Assembly: GCA_030147805.1 (NCBI GenBank)
Contig: JASBUR010000038.1
Coordinates: 1-64,000 of the forward strand
Direction: 5' to 3'
Origin: Sphingomonadaceae bacterium
GTDB taxonomy: Bacteria > Pseudomonadota > Alphaproteobacteria > Sphingomonadales > Sphingomonadaceae
Length of the DNA: 64,000 nt
A program made the translations under genes and the position numbers. This document shows positions 53,991-63,730 of this stretch, one piece after another; position 1 is the stretch's first letter, and every line of letters begins with the position of its first letter. The notes below the pieces were generated by a model. It made no database searches. It saw nothing but the letters and a program-made list of their open reading frames with translations, and was not told where the DNA came from.

Positions 53991-54020
53991 AAAAGGGCGG
54001 CCCGCCAGGACCGCCCTTTT
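53991..54020 (-). terminator. Rho-independent terminator after carD
   Basis: Perfect 10-bp arms AAAAGGGCGG and its complement surround a 10-base loop. Minus-strand transcription from carD ends in a T-run. Confidence 0.75.
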
Positions 54021-54047
54021 CACCTCGTCTCGGAACCGTGCGCCGGC

Positions 54048-54548
54048 TTACGCCGCCTTCAGGACCTGCTCGATCTTCTTCTGCGCCGCCGGCTCGTCGA
54101 TGTTCTCCATCGCCGCCAGCTCGCGCGCCAGGCGGCTGACCGCCGCCTCGTAGATCTGCCGTTCCGAATAGCTCTGCTCGGGCTGGTCTTCGGCGCGGTG
54201 GAGATCGCGGACCACCTCGGCGATCGACACCAGGTCGCCCGAGTTGATCTTCGCTTCATATTCCTGCGCGCGGCGCGACCACATGGTGCGCTTGACCTTG
54301 GGCTTCCCCTTGAGCGTCGTGAGCGCCTCGGCGAGCGTCGCGTTGCTCGACAGCTTGCGCATGCCGACCGAATCGGCCTTGTTGGTGGGAACGCGGAGCG
54401 TCATGCGCTCCTTCTCGAAGCGAAGCACGTAGAGCTCGAGCTTGGTGCCCGCGATCTCGCTGCTCTGGATCTCCATGACACGACCGACGCCGTGCTTGGG
54501 ATAGACCACATGGTCGCCAACAACGAAGTTGAGCGCCTTTGCCGCCAT
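54048..54548 (-). CDS. carD: CarD family transcription regulator
   Basis: A 166-residue RNA polymerase-binding regulator. The N-terminal Tudor-like domain is FVVGDHVVYPKHGVGRVMEIQ, LRVPTNKADSVGMRKLS follows, and a helical C-terminal domain starts near KRTMWSRRAQEYEAKINSGDLVSIAEVVRDLHR. CarD proteins stabilise open promoter complexes and are found in alphaproteobacteria. Length and motifs are normal. Confidence 0.95.
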   Translation of the reverse strand: MAAKALNFVVGDHVVYPKHGVGRVMEIQSSEIAGTKLELYVLRFEKERMTLRVPTNKADSVGMRKLSSNATLAEALTTLKGKPKVKRTMWSRRAQEYEAKINSGDLVSIAEVVRDLHRAEDQPEQSYSERQIYEAAVSRLARELAAMENIDEPAAQKKIEQVLKAA

Positions 54549-54862
54549 TCCGCATCCTTTTCTCGTTGCCGGCCCCCTCGAGGCGGGGAACCGGGTAGGA
54601 TCGCCGCCCGAGGGTCGGGCGCCCGATCGCGTTGACTGTCGGATTCCTGCGAAAATTCTCCGCCACCCGTTCCCGTCAAGCAGGAAAGACTTACGAACGG
54701 ACGTTGAACCACGGACCCCACCGAAGCGAAGCGTGCGGCTTCGCGGCGGCGGATGCGCGAGTCTATAGCAGAAATGTCATGCAAGTGCCACGGGCAACTT
54801 GCCGCGCCGCTCAGGGCGGTGACGCGGTCGAGCCGACGCGACCTCGACGCAACGGGCCGGCG
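54549..54862. other. 314-bp intergenic region between carD and fdxA
   Basis: It contains the carD upstream region and the trailer behind fdxA. No hairpin with a T-run, no convincing promoter and no credible coding frame stood out in it. Confidence 0.4.
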
Positions 54863-55204
54863 CTATTGGCCGTCGGTACCGGGTTCGGCCGAGAAATATT
54901 TGTCGAACTTGCCCTCTTCGCCCTTGTGCGCATCGGCATCTGGGGGCGTCGCGCCCTTGACGGTGATGTTGGGCCATTGGTTCGAATAGGTCGAATTGAG
55001 CTCGAGCCATTTTTCGAGCCCGCCCTCGGTATCGGGCAGGATCGCCTCGGCGGGGCATTCGGGTTCGCAGACGCCGCAGTCGATGCACTCGTTGGGGTTG
55101 ATGACCACCATATTCTCGCCCTCGTAGAAGCAATCCACGGGGCAGACCTCGACGCAGTCCATGTACTTGCACTTGATGCAAGCTTCGGTGACGACGTAGG
55201 TCAT
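54863..55204 (-). CDS. fdxA: Seven-iron ferredoxin FdxA
   Basis: A 113-residue ferredoxin. Cysteines of [18 protein letters not shown] and [17 protein letters not shown] provide the [3Fe-4S] and [4Fe-4S] ligands. The C-terminal extension, [17 protein letters not shown], is the usual FdxA tail. It carries electrons for general metabolism. The S4-domain gene ends 43 bp upstream and could share its transcript. Confidence 0.95.
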   Translation of the reverse strand: MTYVVTEACIKCKYMDCVEVCPVDCFYEGENMVVINPNECIDCGVCEPECPAEAILPDTEGGLEKWLELNSTYSNQWPNITVKGATPPDADAHKGEEGKFDKYFSAEPGTDGQ

Positions 55205-55247
55205 CGGGGCGGTCCCTCATTAAGCACGCGTTGCAATGACCGCTCTG

Positions 55248-55550
55248 CTAGCCGTTGGCTACACGCGCCGTCAACGGCATTGGTGCCGACAGATCGGTGT
55301 AAAGCGCCTGCGCCTCGGAAAACGGACCGCGCCGGCCGCTCAGCGCCTCGACCCGGACGACGCGAACCTCGTCGCAATAGGGGTAGCTGATCACCTGTCC
55401 CGGCCGGACCAGCGCCGAGGCCCGGTCGATGACCCGCCCGTCGATGCGGAGATGCCGGCTCTCCGCCAACTCCTGCGCCTGACTTCGCGACCGCGTCAGC
55501 CGCGCAAACCACAACCATTTGTCGAGCCGCAGTCCGGGTCCGTATACCAA
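55248..55550 (-). CDS. S4-domain RNA-binding protein (HslR/Hsp15-like)
   Basis: A roughly 100-residue protein with the S4 motif LRLDKWLWFARLTRSRSQAQELAESRHLRIDGRVIDRASALVRPGQVISY. It would bind structured RNA, perhaps stalled ribosomal subunits as Hsp15 does. The TTG start at 55550 follows GAGGAGAGG and lies two bases beyond the helicase-like gene stop, so the two are co-transcribed. Confidence 0.85.
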   Translation of the reverse strand: MVYGPGLRLDKWLWFARLTRSRSQAQELAESRHLRIDGRVIDRASALVRPGQVISYPYCDEVRVVRVEALSGRRGPFSEAQALYTDLSAPMPLTARVANG

Positions 55551-55552
55551 GT

Positions 55553-58084
55553 TCAGCCTCTCCTCATGCCAGCGAGAATTGCGAAGGGGGAATGTTCGGG
55601 CGTCGCGCGCGCCGGCGGCCGCTGCGCCTCGGTGCGCGGCCCGCGCCACTCGAAGGCGGCGCGGCCGTCGACGCTCTTGAGGCGATAGCCGAGCGCGCGC
55701 ATCAGCCGCGCGAATCCCTCGCGTCGCATGCCGACGCTGGCGACCCAGCTGTCGTCGGGGATGAACGCCGAACGGCCATCGCGCTTCTGGTGCATCGCCT
55801 GCGCCAGGCGCTCGACCATGTCGATGCGGACCGCCTGCCCCTCGATCGTCCAGAAGCCGGCGACGTCGTAGAAGCCGCGCGGCGCCGATGGTTCGACGTC
55901 GACGGTGACGCGTCCGGCGGGCGGCGGCGCCGGCGCCGCCTCGACGCCGCGGTGCACCGCCCACATCGCCAGTCGCCAGCGCGTCGGCTCGGGGCGCAGC
56001 AGATCCTTGACGAAGACATGCGCGACGCCGAGCCGGACTCCGGCCGCGGCGAGCGCCTTGCGGTCATGTTTGTCGAGCGCCGCGATCTGCAGCGCCACCC
56101 GTTCGCGCACCAGGCAGCCGAGATTTTCGACGAGCTGGACGATCAGCCCGCGCGCTGCCGGCGACACGCCGCCCTCGCCGGTGGTCAGCGCCGATACCGC
56201 GACGAGCGATCCGACCTGGCGTTCGCGCTGCGTGGCGAACCATTGCTCGAGCCGGGCGCGAACCGCCGCCCGGTCGGCCGCCGACAGCAGGTCGAGGCTG
56301 CGGTCGAGCTCGAGCTTGGGGCTGAGCGCGTCGCGGCCCTGCGCCATCGAGCCGACGCGGGCGCCGTTCCATTCGATGCGCGGCGGCATCGTCCCGTCGA
56401 ACGCCAGCGCGAACGCGGCGTCGTCGGCGCCCGCCAGCAGGCTGGCGCGCTTCGCCAGTTCGCCGGTCAGGCGGCGTTCGGCCGCGGCGAGCAACATGCG
56501 CTTCTCGCCGGCACGCGCCGTCGGATCGGCGTTGAAGCGGAAGCCGTCGAGCGTACCGATCGCCTCGCCTTCGACGGTCACGCTGCCGTCCTCGTCGATC
56601 TCGACACCGAAGTCGCGGCCGCGGACCTTCAGGTCGCGCATCAGCACCGCCGTACGCCGGTCGACGAAGCGTTGCGTCAGCCGCTGGTGCAGCGCGTCGG
56701 AAAGCTTGTCCTCGAGCGCGCGCGTGCGCTCGGCCCAATGCGTCGCATCCTCGACCCAGTCGCCGCGATGCGCGACATAGGTCCAGGTCCGCGCCGCCGA
56801 GATGCGGTCGGCGATCGTCGCGATGTCGCCGTTGACGTTGTCGAGGTTGGCGACCTCGGCGGCGATCCATTCGGCGGGCAGCTTGCCGTCGCCTTCCGAC
56901 AGGTGACGGAATACCCGTCCGACCAACCGCGCATGCTGCTCGGGCCCGGTCTTGCGATAGTCGGGGAGCCCGCAGGCCGCCCACAGCCGCTGCAGCCGCG
57001 CCGGCCCCGTGGCACGGTCGGCAACCGTCGGGTCCTGCGACAGGCTACGCAGCACCGCGAAGTCGACGGCGTCATGCGCCTTGAACAATTCGGGCATTGT
57101 CGGCCGCGCGTCGAGCGACGCGATCAGCCGTGGCAGCGAGGCGAAGTCGAGCCGCGCGTTGCGCCAGACCAGCTGGCTCAGCGGCGGAAACTCGTGCCCC
57201 TCGATCGCCTCGATCTCTTCGGGCTCGAAGCCGCGCACCGCCTCGGTGCCGAGCTGGACCATGCCGAAGCTGCCGTCGCGCTGGTAGCGGCCGGCGCGGC
57301 CGGCGATCTGCGCCATCTCGGCGGTGGTCAGCCGGCGATGCCGGTGACCGTCGAACTTGGACAGCGAGGCGAAGGCGATATGGGCGATGTCCATGTTGAG
57401 GCCCATGCCGATCGCGTCGGTCGCCACCAGATAGTCGACCTCGCCCGACTGGTAGAGCTCCACCTGCGCGTTGCGGGTGCGTGGACTGAGGCCGCCCATG
57501 ACCACCGCGGCGCCGCCCTTGTGCCGGCGCAGCATCTCGGCGAGCGCATAGACGTCCTCGGCACTGAACGCGACGATCGCGGTGCGCTTGGGCAGGCGCG
57601 ACAGTTTCTTGGGCCCGGCATAGGCAAGCGTCGAAAAGCGCGGCCGCGTGACGATCTCGGCATCGGGCAGCAGCCGGCGGATCAGCGGGCGCAGCGTCTC
57701 CGAGCCGAGGATCATCGTTTCGGCATAGCCGCGGCGGTGCAGCAGCCGGTCGGTGAACACATGGCCGCGCTCGAGGTCGGCGCCGGTCTGCGCCTCGTCG
57801 AGCCCGACGAAGGCCACCTCGCGATCGGTCGGCATCGATTCGGCGGTGCAGAGGAAATAGCGGGCGCCCTCGGGGAGGATCTTCTCCTCGCCGGTGATCA
57901 GCGCCACTTGGGCGTAGCCCTTGATCTTGACGACCCGATCGTAGACCTCGCGCGCCAGCAGACGCAGCGGGAAGCCCATCATGCCGCTGGCATGACCGCA
58001 CATGCGCTCGACGGCGAGATGGGTCTTGCCCGTGTTGGTGGGGCCGAGAACGGCAGTCAGGGAGGCGCGCAGCAACCCGCTCAT
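55553..58084 (-). CDS. SUV3-like superfamily 2 helicase
   Basis: An 843-residue helicase: motif I GPTNTGKTHLAVERM, motif II VGLDEAQTGAD, motif IV-V region VVMGGLSPRTRNAQVELYQSGEVDYLVATDAIGMGLNMDI, and motif VI AQIAGRAGRYQRDGSFG. The long C-terminal half is characteristic of bacterial relatives of mitochondrial SUV3, which unwinds RNA for decay. The start is standard and no signal is visible. It forms an operon with the S4-domain gene. Confidence 0.9.
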   Translation of the reverse strand: MSGLLRASLTAVLGPTNTGKTHLAVERMCGHASGMMGFPLRLLAREVYDRVVKIKGYAQVALITGEEKILPEGARYFLCTAESMPTDREVAFVGLDEAQTGADLERGHVFTDRLLHRRGYAETMILGSETLRPLIRRLLPDAEIVTRPRFSTLAYAGPKKLSRLPKRTAIVAFSAEDVYALAEMLRRHKGGAAVVMGGLSPRTRNAQVELYQSGEVDYLVATDAIGMGLNMDIAHIAFASLSKFDGHRHRRLTTAEMAQIAGRAGRYQRDGSFGMVQLGTEAVRGFEPEEIEAIEGHEFPPLSQLVWRNARLDFASLPRLIASLDARPTMPELFKAHDAVDFAVLRSLSQDPTVADRATGPARLQRLWAACGLPDYRKTGPEQHARLVGRVFRHLSEGDGKLPAEWIAAEVANLDNVNGDIATIADRISAARTWTYVAHRGDWVEDATHWAERTRALEDKLSDALHQRLTQRFVDRRTAVLMRDLKVRGRDFGVEIDEDGSVTVEGEAIGTLDGFRFNADPTARAGEKRMLLAAAERRLTGELAKRASLLAGADDAAFALAFDGTMPPRIEWNGARVGSMAQGRDALSPKLELDRSLDLLSAADRAAVRARLEQWFATQRERQVGSLVAVSALTTGEGGVSPAARGLIVQLVENLGCLVRERVALQIAALDKHDRKALAAAGVRLGVAHVFVKDLLRPEPTRWRLAMWAVHRGVEAAPAPPPAGRVTVDVEPSAPRGFYDVAGFWTIEGQAVRIDMVERLAQAMHQKRDGRSAFIPDDSWVASVGMRREGFARLMRALGYRLKSVDGRAAFEWRGPRTEAQRPPARATPEHSPFAILAGMRRG

Positions 58085-58536
58085 AGCTTCGATATGGTGC
58101 CCGGGGCACCCATCGCCAAGCGGTTACCAAAACGCGTCATCGCACCTCATGAAACGCACGAGATGGGGCGAAGGTGACATGTTTCGCGGCACTGCTCAAG
58201 TTACCGATATGTGAGAATCGAATAGATGCTGTGTTTCAGTGCCCCTGGCGCCACAGGATGTGGGGGCGTTGGCCGCGCCGGGGCCGGGAGCTGGCCCGAC
58301 AGGCCCGCCAAACTCGAAAAATCCGCGGATTTCCGGGACTTTTGACTCCGGCGATCGTCTCGTCGTTCTGCGGAATCGCTTCGCCGCAATCGGGGCTAAG
58401 CGCGCCCGGCGTTTAATTGACATTAAGTTTCGCGGCCGACACTCTCAAATCACTAGCCAAAGCTGTTGAGGGGCAGCAGAGGTGACATGGGGGTCGCGCC
58501 GGCCGACGCTGGGCGCCAATCGGGGACGGGGGTCCA
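58085..58536. other. 452-bp divergent intergenic region
   Basis: It separates the helicase gene from the M23 peptidase gene. TTGACA at 58417-58422 is a possible -35, but no good -10 follows at the expected distance. TTAA-N6-TTAA overlaps the same site (58413-58426). GAATC and GACTC sites are present. No convincing gene was seen. Confidence 0.4.
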
Positions 58537-60063
58537 GTGTATCAACCGGCGGTGCGCACATTCGGTGCGGCAGGAGTGACGGCAGTCGCGGCACCTGCGG
58601 CGCTCGGCCGCCCCGCGACGCGGCTTCGCGACCTCGACATCACCGACCTCGACCTCGTCGTCGACCTCGGCGACGACATCGGCACGCGCCGCTGGTGGCG
58701 CGGCCTCGCGACGCTGCTGTTCATCTCGGTCGCGACGATCCAGATCGGCACCCGGCCGGTCGCGCTGCCGGCCGATGTCGCGCCGCCGCTGACCGACGAG
58801 CAGCTGGCGTTCGCCGCGCCGGCGACCATCGCGCCGCTGGCGCTCGGCGGCACGACCGGCCTCGCCGTTCCTGCCACCAAGCGCGTCGTCCGCCTCGCCG
58901 AGCCGCCGGAACGGCCGCGCATCGAGGTGGTCGCCCGACTCGGCCGCGCCGACAGCGTCGCCGCGGCGCTGCGCCGCGCCGGCGTCGCCTCGAACGAGGT
59001 CGCGACCGTCGTCGACCTGCTCGACGGCGAGACCAACCTCAGGACCGTCAAGCCGGGAACCGGCTTCGACCTCGTGCTCGGCCGCCGCGCCAACAAGACC
59101 CTGCCGCGCCCGCTCGAAAGCCTCGCCTTCCGGGCCGCCTTCGATCTCAAGCTCGAGGTCAACCGCGCCGCCGACGGCAGCCTCGCGATGACGCGCATCC
59201 CGATCGCCGTCGACGACACGCCGCTGCGCGTGTCGGGCCGGGTCGGCAGCAGCCTCTACCGGTCGGCGCGCGCCGCGGGCGTGCCGGCAGGCATCGTCTC
59301 GGAATATATCAAGCTGCTGTCCTACGGCCTCGACTTCCAGCGCGACGTCAAGGGCGCCCATCATTTCGACATCGTCGTCGAGCACCGTCGCGCCGAGACC
59401 GGCGAGACCGAAACCGGCCGGCTGCTCTACGCCGGGCTCGACCAGGGCAAGCGCAAGATCGAGCTGATGCGCTGGGACCCGTCGAACGACCGCGAGCAAT
59501 TCTTCCACGCCGACGGGTCGAGCGCGAAGAAGGGCCTGATGAAGACGCCGATCGACGGCGCGCGCATGTCGTCGGGCTTCGGCATGCGCCTCCACCCGAT
59601 CCTCGGCTATTCGCGCCTGCACAAGGGTGTCGACTTCGCCGCGGGGAGCGGCACGCCGATCATGGCGGCGGCAAGCGGCAAGGTGGTCTTCGCCGGCGTC
59701 TATCGCGGCTATGGCAACCATGTCCGTATCCGCCATGCCAACGGCATCGAGACCACCTATTCGCACATGAGCCGCTTCGGCAAGGGCGGCCGCGTCGGCG
59801 CCCAGGTCGAGCAGGGCCAGCTGATCGGCTATGTCGGCTCGACGGGCATGTCGACCGGGCCGCACCACCATTACGAGGTCTATCTCAAGGGTCGCCCGGT
59901 CGATCCGCGCTCGGCGAAACTGCCCTTCGGCGTCCAGCTCGCCGGCGGCGACCTGTCGCGCTTCAAGTCGAAGATGGCGCAGATGCGCTCGCTCAAGGCG
60001 CAGGGTGCCGCTTCGGAGCAGGTCGCCGACGCCGGCGACAAGAAGGCCGAGAAGAAGGGCTGA
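58537..60063 (+). CDS. M23-family metallopeptidase (murein endopeptidase-like)
   Basis: A 508-residue envelope protein. Residues 52-75 (RRWWRGLATLLFISVATIQIG) form one membrane anchor. The M23 domain near the C-terminus carries SGFGMRLHPILGYSRLHKGVDFAAGSGTPI and GMSTGPHHHYEVYLKG, with the zinc ligands H, D and H. It should cleave peptidoglycan cross-links or act with division proteins. The GTG start at 58537 follows a G-rich ribosome site. A Lys/Glu tail ends the protein. Confidence 0.9.
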   Translation: MYQPAVRTFGAAGVTAVAAPAALGRPATRLRDLDITDLDLVVDLGDDIGTRRWWRGLATLLFISVATIQIGTRPVALPADVAPPLTDEQLAFAAPATIAPLALGGTTGLAVPATKRVVRLAEPPERPRIEVVARLGRADSVAAALRRAGVASNEVATVVDLLDGETNLRTVKPGTGFDLVLGRRANKTLPRPLESLAFRAAFDLKLEVNRAADGSLAMTRIPIAVDDTPLRVSGRVGSSLYRSARAAGVPAGIVSEYIKLLSYGLDFQRDVKGAHHFDIVVEHRRAETGETETGRLLYAGLDQGKRKIELMRWDPSNDREQFFHADGSSAKKGLMKTPIDGARMSSGFGMRLHPILGYSRLHKGVDFAAGSGTPIMAAASGKVVFAGVYRGYGNHVRIRHANGIETTYSHMSRFGKGGRVGAQVEQGQLIGYVGSTGMSTGPHHHYEVYLKGRPVDPRSAKLPFGVQLAGGDLSRFKSKMAQMRSLKAQGAASEQVADAGDKKAEKKG

Positions 60064-60193
60064 TCAAAGCCCTCTCCCCGGCAGGGAAAGGGTTGGTTGA
60101 GGGGCGTTCGAGGGTAACCGCGGGAACGGCGGCTCCCCCATCCTCCCACCGCTTCGCGGCCGGCCCCTCCCTCTCCCCAGCGGGGCGAGGGGT
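60064..60193. repeat. Intergenic GC-rich decayed repeat
   Basis: Sequences such as CTCTCCCCGGCAGGG and CCCTCTCCCCAGCGGGG form imperfect hairpins between convergent genes. The type resembles the repeat at 47076-47392 and may serve as terminator. Confidence 0.4.
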
Positions 60194-61060
60194 TCAGCTG
60201 TCCCGCGACCAGCGCGCGAAGATCGCCGTCGGCAGCAGCCGGCCGCGCGCTTCCTCGCGGATCGTCATCTCGCCGACCTCGACGGTGCCGCCGAGGCCCG
60301 CCATCGCCTCGGTGAGCAGTTCGCCGATCGCCACCGCCGACATGCGGATCGCATAGACGGTCAGCACGAGGAAGCGCGACCTGTCGTCGAGCAGCGCGCG
60401 GCAGTGGGCGACCATCTCGGGGAGTTTTTCGTAGAGTTCCCACACCTCGCCATTGGGGCCGCGGCCATATTTGGGCGGATCGAGGATGATGCCGTCGTAG
60501 CGCTTGCCGCGGCGGCCCTCGCGCGCGGTGAATTTGAGCGCATCATCGACCATCCAGCGGATCGGCTTGTCGGCGAGGACCGACAGCTTCTGGTTCTCGA
60601 CTGCGGCGCCGATCGCCTTCTTCGAGGCGTCGACATGCGTGACGCGCGCGCCGGCGGCCGCGCATACCAGGCTGGCGACGCCGGTGTAGCCGAACAGGTT
60701 GAGCACCTCGGCGCCCTCGGCACAGTGCGCTGCCATCCAGTCCCACTGCGGCGCCATGTCGGGGAAGAAGGCGAGATGGCGGAACGGTGTGTTCGACGCC
60801 CAGAATTTCGCGTCGCCGCGCGCCAGCGGCCAGGCCTGCGGCACCCTGGCGTCGAGGCGCCAGCGGCCGCCGCCGTCCTCGTCCGACCCCCCGACGAACT
60901 CGCCGTCGGCCTGCCAGTCGTCGCTCGCCGGCGCCCACAGCGCCTGCGGCTCGGGGCGGATGAAGCGGAAGCGGCCGTAACGTTCAAGCTTGCGGCCGTG
61001 ACCGCTGTCGACGAGGCCGTAGTCGGCCCAGGGCTCGGCGACGAGCAGCTCGAGCCGCAT
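60194..61060 (-). CDS. Class I SAM-dependent methyltransferase (rRNA-type)
   Basis: A 288-residue methyltransferase. The SAM loop is VLNLFGYTGVASLVCAAAGARVTHVDASKKAIGAAVENQKL, and the DPPKYGRGPNGE motif is typical of cytosine-C5/RlmI-like rRNA enzymes. The N-terminal LVDSGHGRKLERYGRFRFIRPEPQALW is also common in these proteins. Its ATG starts on the last base of the M16 peptidase stop (TGATG). Confidence 0.88.
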   Translation of the reverse strand: MRLELLVAEPWADYGLVDSGHGRKLERYGRFRFIRPEPQALWAPASDDWQADGEFVGGSDEDGGGRWRLDARVPQAWPLARGDAKFWASNTPFRHLAFFPDMAPQWDWMAAHCAEGAEVLNLFGYTGVASLVCAAAGARVTHVDASKKAIGAAVENQKLSVLADKPIRWMVDDALKFTAREGRRGKRYDGIILDPPKYGRGPNGEVWELYEKLPEMVAHCRALLDDRSRFLVLTVYAIRMSAVAIGELLTEAMAGLGGTVEVGEMTIREEARGRLLPTAIFARWSRDS

Positions 61061-62289
61061 CACGCTGCCCGAAGCTTGATCGCCCCGACATGGGCGCGCG
61101 CCACCGGCCCGGCGAGCATGCGCTGCGCGGCGGCGCGCACCTCGTCGACCGTGCAGGCGTCGATCCGGGCGACCACCTCCGACGGCGCCACCGGCGCCCC
61201 GTGGGTCAGCATCTGCCGGGCGATATATTCGGCCTGCCCGGCGCAGCCTTCGAGCGACATCAGCAGCCCGGCCTTCAACTGCGCCTTGGCGCGCGCCAGC
61301 TCGGCGGCATCGAGCCCCTGCGCGCATTCGTCGAGCACCGGGATGCCGAGCGCGCCGGCGCGCGCGGCGTTGCCGTTGGCGGCGGCGAGATAGACCGAGA
61401 ACAGGCCGGTGTCGGCATAGGAGGTCATCGTCGAATAGACGCTGTAGGCGAGCCCCCGCTCCTCGCGCAGCTCCTGGAACAGCCGCGAGGACATGCCGCC
61501 GCCCGCGGCGGTGGCGAACAGCGTGAGCGGATAATAGTCGGGCGCCCGGTGCGCCGCCGCTTCATAGCCGAAGGTCAGATGCGTCTGTTCGAACTTGCGG
61601 CGGTCGTGGTGGATGCCGCCGGCGTAGCTCGCCCGCTCGCCGCCCGGCTGCGCGCCGTCGGGCAGGTCGCCGAGCAGCCGCTCCGCCATCTCCACCAGCG
61701 CCTGGTGATCGACCTTGCCAGCCGCCGCGAGCACGCAGGCGGGGCCGCGGAACTGCGCGGCGAGCCAGGCGCGCAGGTCGGCCGCCTCGATCGCCGCCAG
61801 CGTCTCCTCGCTGCCGAGGATCGAGCGGCCAAGCGGCTGATCGGGATAAGCGGCTTCCTGCAGATGGTCGAAGACGATGTCGTCGGGGGTGTCGCGCGCC
61901 TCGCCGAGCTCGGACAGCACGACATCCTTCTCGCGCGCCAGATCGTCGTCGTCGAAGCGCGGCGCACGGACGAGGTCGGCAATCAGTTCGAACGCCAGCG
62001 GCACATCGTCGCCGAGGACGCGCGCATGGAACGCCGTCATGTCGCGCGCCGTATAGGCGTTGAGCTGGCCGCCGACGTCCTCGATCTGTTCGGCGATGGC
62101 GCGGGCGCTGCGCGTCTGCGTGCCCTTGAACACCATATGTTCGAACAGATGCGCGATGCCGTTGAGCTTGGCCGCCTCGAAGCGCGAGCCGGTGTCGGCA
62201 TAGAGCCCCAGCGCCGCAGTCTCCGCGCCCGGCGTCGCGAAGCTGGCGATGCGCAGCCCGTTGGCCAGCGTCGTGACCGCCGGGGTCAT
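61060..62289 (-). CDS. M16-family metallopeptidase
   Basis: A 409-residue peptidase with the zinc motif HLFEH in GIAHLFEHMVFKG, the distal glutamate in the following helix, and the R/Y pair of the second half in EERGLAYSVYSTM. Members cut small peptides or process precursors. It overlaps thrC by ATGA and the methyltransferase by one base, forming a compact operon. Confidence 0.92.
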   Translation of the reverse strand: MTPAVTTLANGLRIASFATPGAETAALGLYADTGSRFEAAKLNGIAHLFEHMVFKGTQTRSARAIAEQIEDVGGQLNAYTARDMTAFHARVLGDDVPLAFELIADLVRAPRFDDDDLAREKDVVLSELGEARDTPDDIVFDHLQEAAYPDQPLGRSILGSEETLAAIEAADLRAWLAAQFRGPACVLAAAGKVDHQALVEMAERLLGDLPDGAQPGGERASYAGGIHHDRRKFEQTHLTFGYEAAAHRAPDYYPLTLFATAAGGGMSSRLFQELREERGLAYSVYSTMTSYADTGLFSVYLAAANGNAARAGALGIPVLDECAQGLDAAELARAKAQLKAGLLMSLEGCAGQAEYIARQMLTHGAPVAPSEVVARIDACTVDEVRAAAQRMLAGPVARAHVGAIKLRAA

Positions 62290-63677
62290 GCGGCGACCGC
62301 GCGCTCGGCGATATAGGCCTCGACCGCGCCGAGCTCGGCGGGGAGCGTCGCATAGCGCTCCTCGCGGTCGAACAGCCCCTGGACGCGCGCGGGCAGCGAC
62401 GGGCGCAGCCCGCTGGCGCGCTCGACCGCGTCGCGGAACTTGGCGGGGTGCGCAGTGGCGAGCGTCACCACCGGCACGTCGGCGGGCAGGTCGACGGCGC
62501 GCGCGGCGGCGAGACCGATCGCGGTGTGCGGGTCGATCAGCTCATTGGCCTGCGAGCAGGCCCAGCGCAGCGCCATCGCCATGCCGTCCTCGTCGACGCG
62601 GTGGCTCTCGAACAGCGCCGCCCTGGCGCGTTCGTTGCCGAGCGCCAGCGACTTGGTCGCCTCGAACCCCTTCATCACTTGCGCGAGACGCGCGCCGTCG
62701 CGGTCATGGAGGTCGAACAGCAGCCGCTCGAAATTGGAGCTGACCTGGATGTCCATCGACGGTGCGGCGGTGGGCTGCACGGTGCCGACCGAATAGTCGC
62801 CGGCGGACAGCGCGCGGTGGAGGATGTCGTTGACGTTGGTCGCCACCACCAGCTTCGCCACCGGCAGCCCCATTTTCGACGCGACATAGCCGGCGAAGAC
62901 GTCGCCGAAATTGCCCGTCGGCACCGAAAAGGCGACCGGCCGCTCGGGCGCGCCGAGCCGCACCGCCGCGTAGAAATAATAGACCACCTGCGCCATCAGC
63001 CGCGCCCAGTTGATCGAGTTGACCGCCGACAGCCGGAAGCGCGACGCGAAGGCCGCGTCGTTGAACATCGCCTTCACCAGCGCCTGCGCGTCGTCGAAAT
63101 TGCCGTCGACGGCGATGTTGTGGACGTTGGGCGCCATCACCGTCGTCATCTGCCGCCGCTGCACGTCGGAGACGCGGCCCTGCGGGTGGAGCATGAAGAT
63201 GTCGACCTTGGCGCGGCCGGCGAGCGCCTGGATCGCCGCCGAGCCGGTGTCGCCCGAAGTGGCGCCGACGACGGTCAGATGCTCGTCGCGAGTCGACAGG
63301 AAGCGTTCGAACAGCAGGCCGAGCAGCTGCAGCGCCACGTCCTTGAAGGCGAGCGTCGGGCCGTGGAACAGCTCGAGCAGCCACTGACGCTCGTCGAGCT
63401 GCTTCAGCGGCGTGACCGCGGCGTGCGAGAAGCTGCCGTAGGCCTGCGTCAGCAGGCCGCGCAGCTCGTCCTCGGTCAGCGAGTCGCCGACGAACGGCCG
63501 GCAGACGCGCAGCGCCGTTTCGACATAGCTGAGCCCGCGCAGATCGGCGATCGCCGCCGCGGACAGCGTCGGCCAGCTTTCGGGCACGTACAGGCCGCCG
63601 TCGCGCGCGAGCCCGGCGAGCGTGACGTCTTCGAAGTCGAGGATGGGCGCGGCGCCGCGCGTGCTGATGTAACGCAT
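62286..63677 (-). CDS. thrC: Threonine synthase
   Basis: A 463-residue PLP enzyme: the N-terminus MRYISTRGAAPILDFEDVTLAGLARDGGLYVPE, the PLP-lysine region FHGPTLAFKDVALQLLG, and GATSGDTGSAAIQAL as the phosphate loop. It makes threonine from O-phosphohomoserine. The start at 63677 is the family-typical MRYIST. Overlaps the M16 gene by ATGA. Confidence 0.95.
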   Translation of the reverse strand: MRYISTRGAAPILDFEDVTLAGLARDGGLYVPESWPTLSAAAIADLRGLSYVETALRVCRPFVGDSLTEDELRGLLTQAYGSFSHAAVTPLKQLDERQWLLELFHGPTLAFKDVALQLLGLLFERFLSTRDEHLTVVGATSGDTGSAAIQALAGRAKVDIFMLHPQGRVSDVQRRQMTTVMAPNVHNIAVDGNFDDAQALVKAMFNDAAFASRFRLSAVNSINWARLMAQVVYYFYAAVRLGAPERPVAFSVPTGNFGDVFAGYVASKMGLPVAKLVVATNVNDILHRALSAGDYSVGTVQPTAAPSMDIQVSSNFERLLFDLHDRDGARLAQVMKGFEATKSLALGNERARAALFESHRVDEDGMAMALRWACSQANELIDPHTAIGLAAARAVDLPADVPVVTLATAHPAKFRDAVERASGLRPSLPARVQGLFDREERYATLPAELGAVEAYIAERAVAA

Positions 63678-63730
63678 CGCTGCGCGATTAGCCGGACGGG
63701 CACGATTTTGCAAAGCGGCACGGTGTAGCG

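Noticed and set aside
58413-58426. TTAA-N6-TTAA as a CtrA box before the M23 peptidase gene
   Set aside because: The consensus spacing is seven bases, and here it is six. It also overlaps a -35-like TTGACA, so the match may be chance.
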